Shown one piece after another: positions 60,434 through 64,000 of a stretch of 64,000 nucleotides of DNA. Numbering within the stretch: the first letter of the stretch is position 1; every line of letters begins with the position of its first letter. A program made the translations under genes and the position numbers. A model generated the notes under the pieces. That model saw nothing but the letters and a program-made list of their open reading frames with translations. It was not told the origin of the DNA and made no database searches. Source of the stretch: Pseudopyrenochaeta lycopersici (Eukaryota > Ascomycota > Dothideomycetes > Pleosporales > Pseudopyrenochaetaceae); assembly GCA_003313425.1 (NCBI GenBank), contig NHZP01000002.1:1240001-1304000 (forward strand), given 5' to 3'.

Positions 60434-60866
60434 TGTGGTTTACTTCTACGAGAGTCAATTGCTCGCAGGAAGTACAAAGGAGGGTGAATAACAGCCGACG
60501 TAATTACTTTATCAACATATCTTCTGCATGTACAGATCCATGCAGTGTAACGTCAAGTCGGTAACTCTCGTATTATGTGGACTTGGGCCATCTGGTACAG
60601 TGTTACCAGATCCTGCTTCATACCCCTTTCTCTCATGGGTGCACATCATTACTATGCAAGGCCGTTTAGTTGCGGCTTCTCCGCATGCCAAGACAATCTA
60701 ATATGGACAAAGGACATGGGTCGAACCTAATCGGGAAGATCCGTGATTGACATGAATATAGACAAGCTTAGCCTCTTTGATCTCCAATTTCGCTTCATCG
60801 CGAATCTGAGTTTTGGTCGAACAGCCAAGTTCGCGATCGCCACCGTGACCAACAATCCGGCTCAAC
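60434..60866. other. Intergenic, GH2 promoter / AAA ATPase 3' flank
   Basis: 433 bp. Upstream of the GH2 start and downstream of the AAA gene, both on the minus strand. Nothing specific. Confidence 0.6.
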
Positions 60867-63800
60867 TTATTTACTAGGAGTGGAAGGAAATCGGTCTTCA
60901 CGATTCCCTCGCTTGAAAGCTAGATCGGAGTCGTCCATACCGTCATGTGCAGCCTTCATATACTTTCGGAATGCCAATGACATCGACACTACCTGCTTGA
61001 GATGATTCTCTGTCACTTTTGGAACGCTTACGCCGTTCTTATGCTTTGAATCGAAGACAGCCAACGCAACCGCTGTTTGAAAGGCTTTCCAGACATCTGT
61101 TAGCGATGCACAACATTTGCAACAAGCTTAGATATCGTACCATTTCGAATTTCTCTTCCATTCCACTCTAACGCCTGGACCTCTGAAGTCTTAACATATT
61201 GCTTTGCATCGTATTCGTAATCAATCTCGGGCCCACCATGCTCATGATCTTCTCTGAGCTTTCGGAAGAGATTATCCCAAATCTTTCCTCGTGCGTCATG
61301 GTCCAGCTTCTGGTAGCCAAGCGACAGATGGATACGAGACTTGAAAGCTTCGTCGAAGTGGCCCACTCTATTCGTGGTAAGGAACAAGATGCCTTGAAAG
61401 TAGTCAAGTGCTCGTAAAAACACTTCAAAGTATATCAGTACGCCGTTTAATCCACATATGACCGTTCTTACCAGATACAATGCTGTTGCGCTTCAAGTCA
61501 TTTGTCGAGCGCTGTTCAAGGTACACATCTGCTTCGTCCAGCAACACTATGGCATCCCAATCACTGGCCCTTCTAAAGTAACGGAGAAGACTCTTCTCCA
61601 ATGCATCAGGCTCATGGCCAAGGTCGGCTGCCGTTATGCTGAGCAACGGTCGCCTCGTGTACTCTGCTACGGATTCTGGAAACAATCAGCATTTACACTC
61701 CATCTGTAGGTGATTCATACCGGCTGTGAGAGTTTTTCCGGTTCCCGGAGGCCCATGCAGAAGAATTATCTGGCCTTCACCTTTGCCGTGTATAAAGTCC
61801 GCGCTGAACCGTCCAGATTGCTCACTATCAGTATAAGTCTTAGCAATTCCTTTGATCATGTCCTTGCTATTGGTGTCAATAACAAGACGGTCGATTGCGG
61901 TTTCTGCCATGCTGGGTTCCTCCAACCCGTTTACGTCTAACAAGTCTGTAGAATAGGTTAGTATGCTCATATGCTGATAGCAATCTAGACTGACCATAGA
62001 CGCGATCTTTCAAGATAAACGCATACATATGCGATGACATAATCAACTTTTGGTGCTCAGAAATAACTGGCTCCTTTTTCGGATCAATTTCACGATAGTT
62101 ACTAAACTTCGCTTGTGGGTACACTTCCTGAGAAACGGACGTTACTTTGCATTCATCACACTCACAGCGAGGCACTCGAATGGACTTTCCCTCGAATGCA
62201 CCAACTGGAGGGAGCCAATAATCTACTGCAAACTTGTCGTCGGCGCTGAACCATGGTTCAGATGCATGCTCGACGACAACGCGGGCGCGTTTGTACTGGA
62301 GAGTGTTAGCCTAGATTTCCCTTCACCTGAGGTAACATTACCGATTTGGTCCCATCCTTGAGGCCTATTCCAGTATACTGGAGGAAGTATGGTCGTTTTG
62401 AGTATTCGAAATACTTCTGTCCACGGCCCACCAGCTTATTCTTCAAGTCACCATTGTCGCCCTCATCAATAAATCTGACTGGAAATACAGGGAGCGCGGT
62501 GATTTCCCGTTCATTGTCGAACACATTCACCTTGATGATCTTTGGCGACTGATAGATTATTCTCCCTGAGAAGACCAGATTCCAAACTGTGACAGAATAG
62601 GTGCTAGTAACTATTCGGCCCTCTTCCTTCATGACGCCACCCTTCACATTATCCACAACATATGCGTTTAGCGACCCGTCATTTTCGCGAACGTACACGT
62701 CTGTACCCGGTTTCAGAAGAAGCCAGACTGCTGCAAATGTCGTGAGTGGGGTCTTTCTTTCCCATAGCGCTTTGGATTCCTTGATCGGGATACCTGGCCG
62801 CGATTTGAGGTATTCCACAAGAAGATCAATGTGCTCGTCGCACTTTTGATTGAACTTCGCGGAATGCTTTGCGCGTAGGCAGCTAGCATTAGTCTTGTAA
62901 CTTTGGATCTCGTCCATGTGATGATATAGGTCCGCGTACGGAAACATGAACTTGCTGCCGTTAAGGCCCTCATTGTCGCCTTCTGGTGGACTTGATAAGT
63001 ATTCGATCACAGACTTAAGAACATTCATTAAAAATGGTGAATGAATTGTGAGGCTTGTTGCGGTGACACGATCGAGCTGGCCGAGTCTTGCTTTCTTCCC
63101 ATCGCTGCTTTCTTTCCTGTCTTGGGGACCTTTGTAATGCGGTGATATGACGTCTTTTCCTTCTTCTAATGCAGGAAGCTTCTCGGAGTCATTGGTAACT
63201 GCGAACTCAACAGGCTCATCGTACGTGCTTTGATCCATAAGAAGAAACTGATCGCCAATTGTACTGGTTTCGAAATAACGGACAGTGTATTGCACACGAT
63301 TTTCGTAATCCGTCTCAAAAAAATCATTTGAAGAGGGAGGGGGAACCAGAATGGGAATGGCTGATTGTTGCCAGAATTGAACGTCCCAGTTGTTTTCCAA
63401 GACATGTTCCCAGACTTGTGGATGAACTAATCCCCTGTCCGGGGACTGTAGCTCGTAAGCTCCAGTAGATATATCTTCGAGTGCCTTTTCGTCCTCACGG
63501 AACCATTCTCTCAGGAACCTTTCCATTTTCTAATGAATTTAGCACGTACTAGACTGGCAACGTTTAGAATAGAGGAACACCATACTTGCCAGGAACAACA
63601 TGCCATCCATGGAATGATATAGGGCGTGCTGCCATTGAAAGATACATTAATGGATTGACGAGCGTCCGGCTTGCTCTCGGTCTTTTTGGATGCATCTATT
63701 TCGGGTGATGAAGCGGCCATTGCCTTCTCTACAGCCGCACCAAGTCGATCCATTACTCGTCTATGTTCGCGTAGCCTTTCGGGAGAAGGTATGCCTTTAT

Positions 63801-64000
63801 CTAATTATGATATTGTCTGGTTAGTTTGGCTGTCTCCCTCAAAGTGTGAATGATAGATGTTTGGTTCATTCACCTTCACCGCCGTCACTTGCCACAACTT
63901 CGATGGATAGATCAGCCAATTCTGAATCCTTCGTACCCTCAGCGTCTCTTTCATGTCCTACTTCTTTGTCATTTGGCTTGGTGTCTGCATTTTCTGTTTT
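60867..64000 (-). CDS. AAA ATPase with N-terminal fungal DUF7025-like domain (5' end outside window)
   Basis: Exons on the minus strand: beyond 64000-63874, 63800-63586, 63529-62342, 62295-61995, 61945-61721, 61675-61472, 61422-61141 and 61084-60867. The seven introns are 45-73 nt and every junction keeps the frame; about 919 codons are visible. N-terminus: charged, disordered; then a segment with GAYELQSPDRGLVHPQVWE like the small ULD-type domain that precedes DUF7025. Middle: a beta-rich domain ending in GIGLKDGTK...RARVVVEHASEPWF and EHQKLIMSSHMYAFILK. C-terminus: one AAA module with Walker A GPPGTGKT, Walker B IVLLDEADVYLE, sensor FLTTNR and Arg finger AFKSRIH. Such proteins are expanded in moulds; role unknown. 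Confidence 0.88.

Overview
The window is nuclear DNA of a filamentous ascomycete (Pezizomycotina). Evidence: almost every gene is interrupted by 43-60 nt introns with GTRNGT donors and CTRAY-type branch points close to the acceptor; genes are monocistronic and lie on both strands; and the gene set is fungal (FAL1/eIF4A3, SF3a3, MCM5, HapX, Fig1, PHO-4/PHO89-type phosphate permease, mannitol dehydrogenase of the Alt a 8 type). The mannitol dehydrogenase suggests a dothideomycete, possibly Pleosporales; that placement is inference. There is no CRISPR array, operon, intact transposon or rRNA.

Layout. 1-5750: an accessory segment with two tandem paralogous protein kinases that share an unusual catalytic loop. 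The second is spliced onto a long tail of 47-residue tandem repeats. A decayed minus-strand gene lies between them. 6400-9530: a divergent pair of core RNA genes, SF3a3 (Prp9) and FAL1, sharing a short promoter. 11.1 kb: an intron-containing tRNA-Tyr. 11.4-16 kb: two fungal proteins of unknown role, one a single-pass membrane protein, plus a small possible gene. 16.6-20.5 kb: an Hsp70-like (HSPA12-type) ATPase and a PhyH-type dioxygenase. 21.5 kb: a 76-residue Ala-rich protein. 24.2-26.4 kb: the iron regulator HapX, with two SreA-type GATA sites at its 5' end and three more downstream. 28-34.5 kb: a GNAT acetyltransferase, a Fig1-family membrane protein and a large CorA-like transporter. 36.1-38.4 kb: a secreted GH16 glucanase facing an M4 (protealysin-type) metallopeptidase. 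38.4-41.8 kb: a gene-poor stretch holding an F-box-like relic. 41.8-43.9 kb: an APH-fold kinase and a small conserved unknown. 44.6-47 kb: MCM5. 49.3-51.2 kb: a Na+/phosphate permease. 52.3-53.6 kb: an unknown fungal protein. 54.8-60.4 kb: mannitol dehydrogenase, acyl-CoA dehydrogenase and a GH2 exo-beta-glucosaminidase. 60.9-64 kb: an AAA ATPase whose 5' end runs off the window.

Functionally this is a patchwork of housekeeping genes (splicing, exon junction, replication) and nutrient or environment genes (iron, phosphate, mannitol, polysaccharide breakdown, mating-type Ca2+ signalling). No pathway cluster is evident. The least ordinary parts are the kinase pair at the left end, the GATA elements around hapX, the duplicated propeptide motif in the M4 peptidase and the CorA-like protein without a GMN motif.

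Gene models were spliced by hand from donor/acceptor motifs, reading-frame continuity and family conservation. Exon coordinates are in the evidence fields. The intergenic entries say where nothing convincing was seen.
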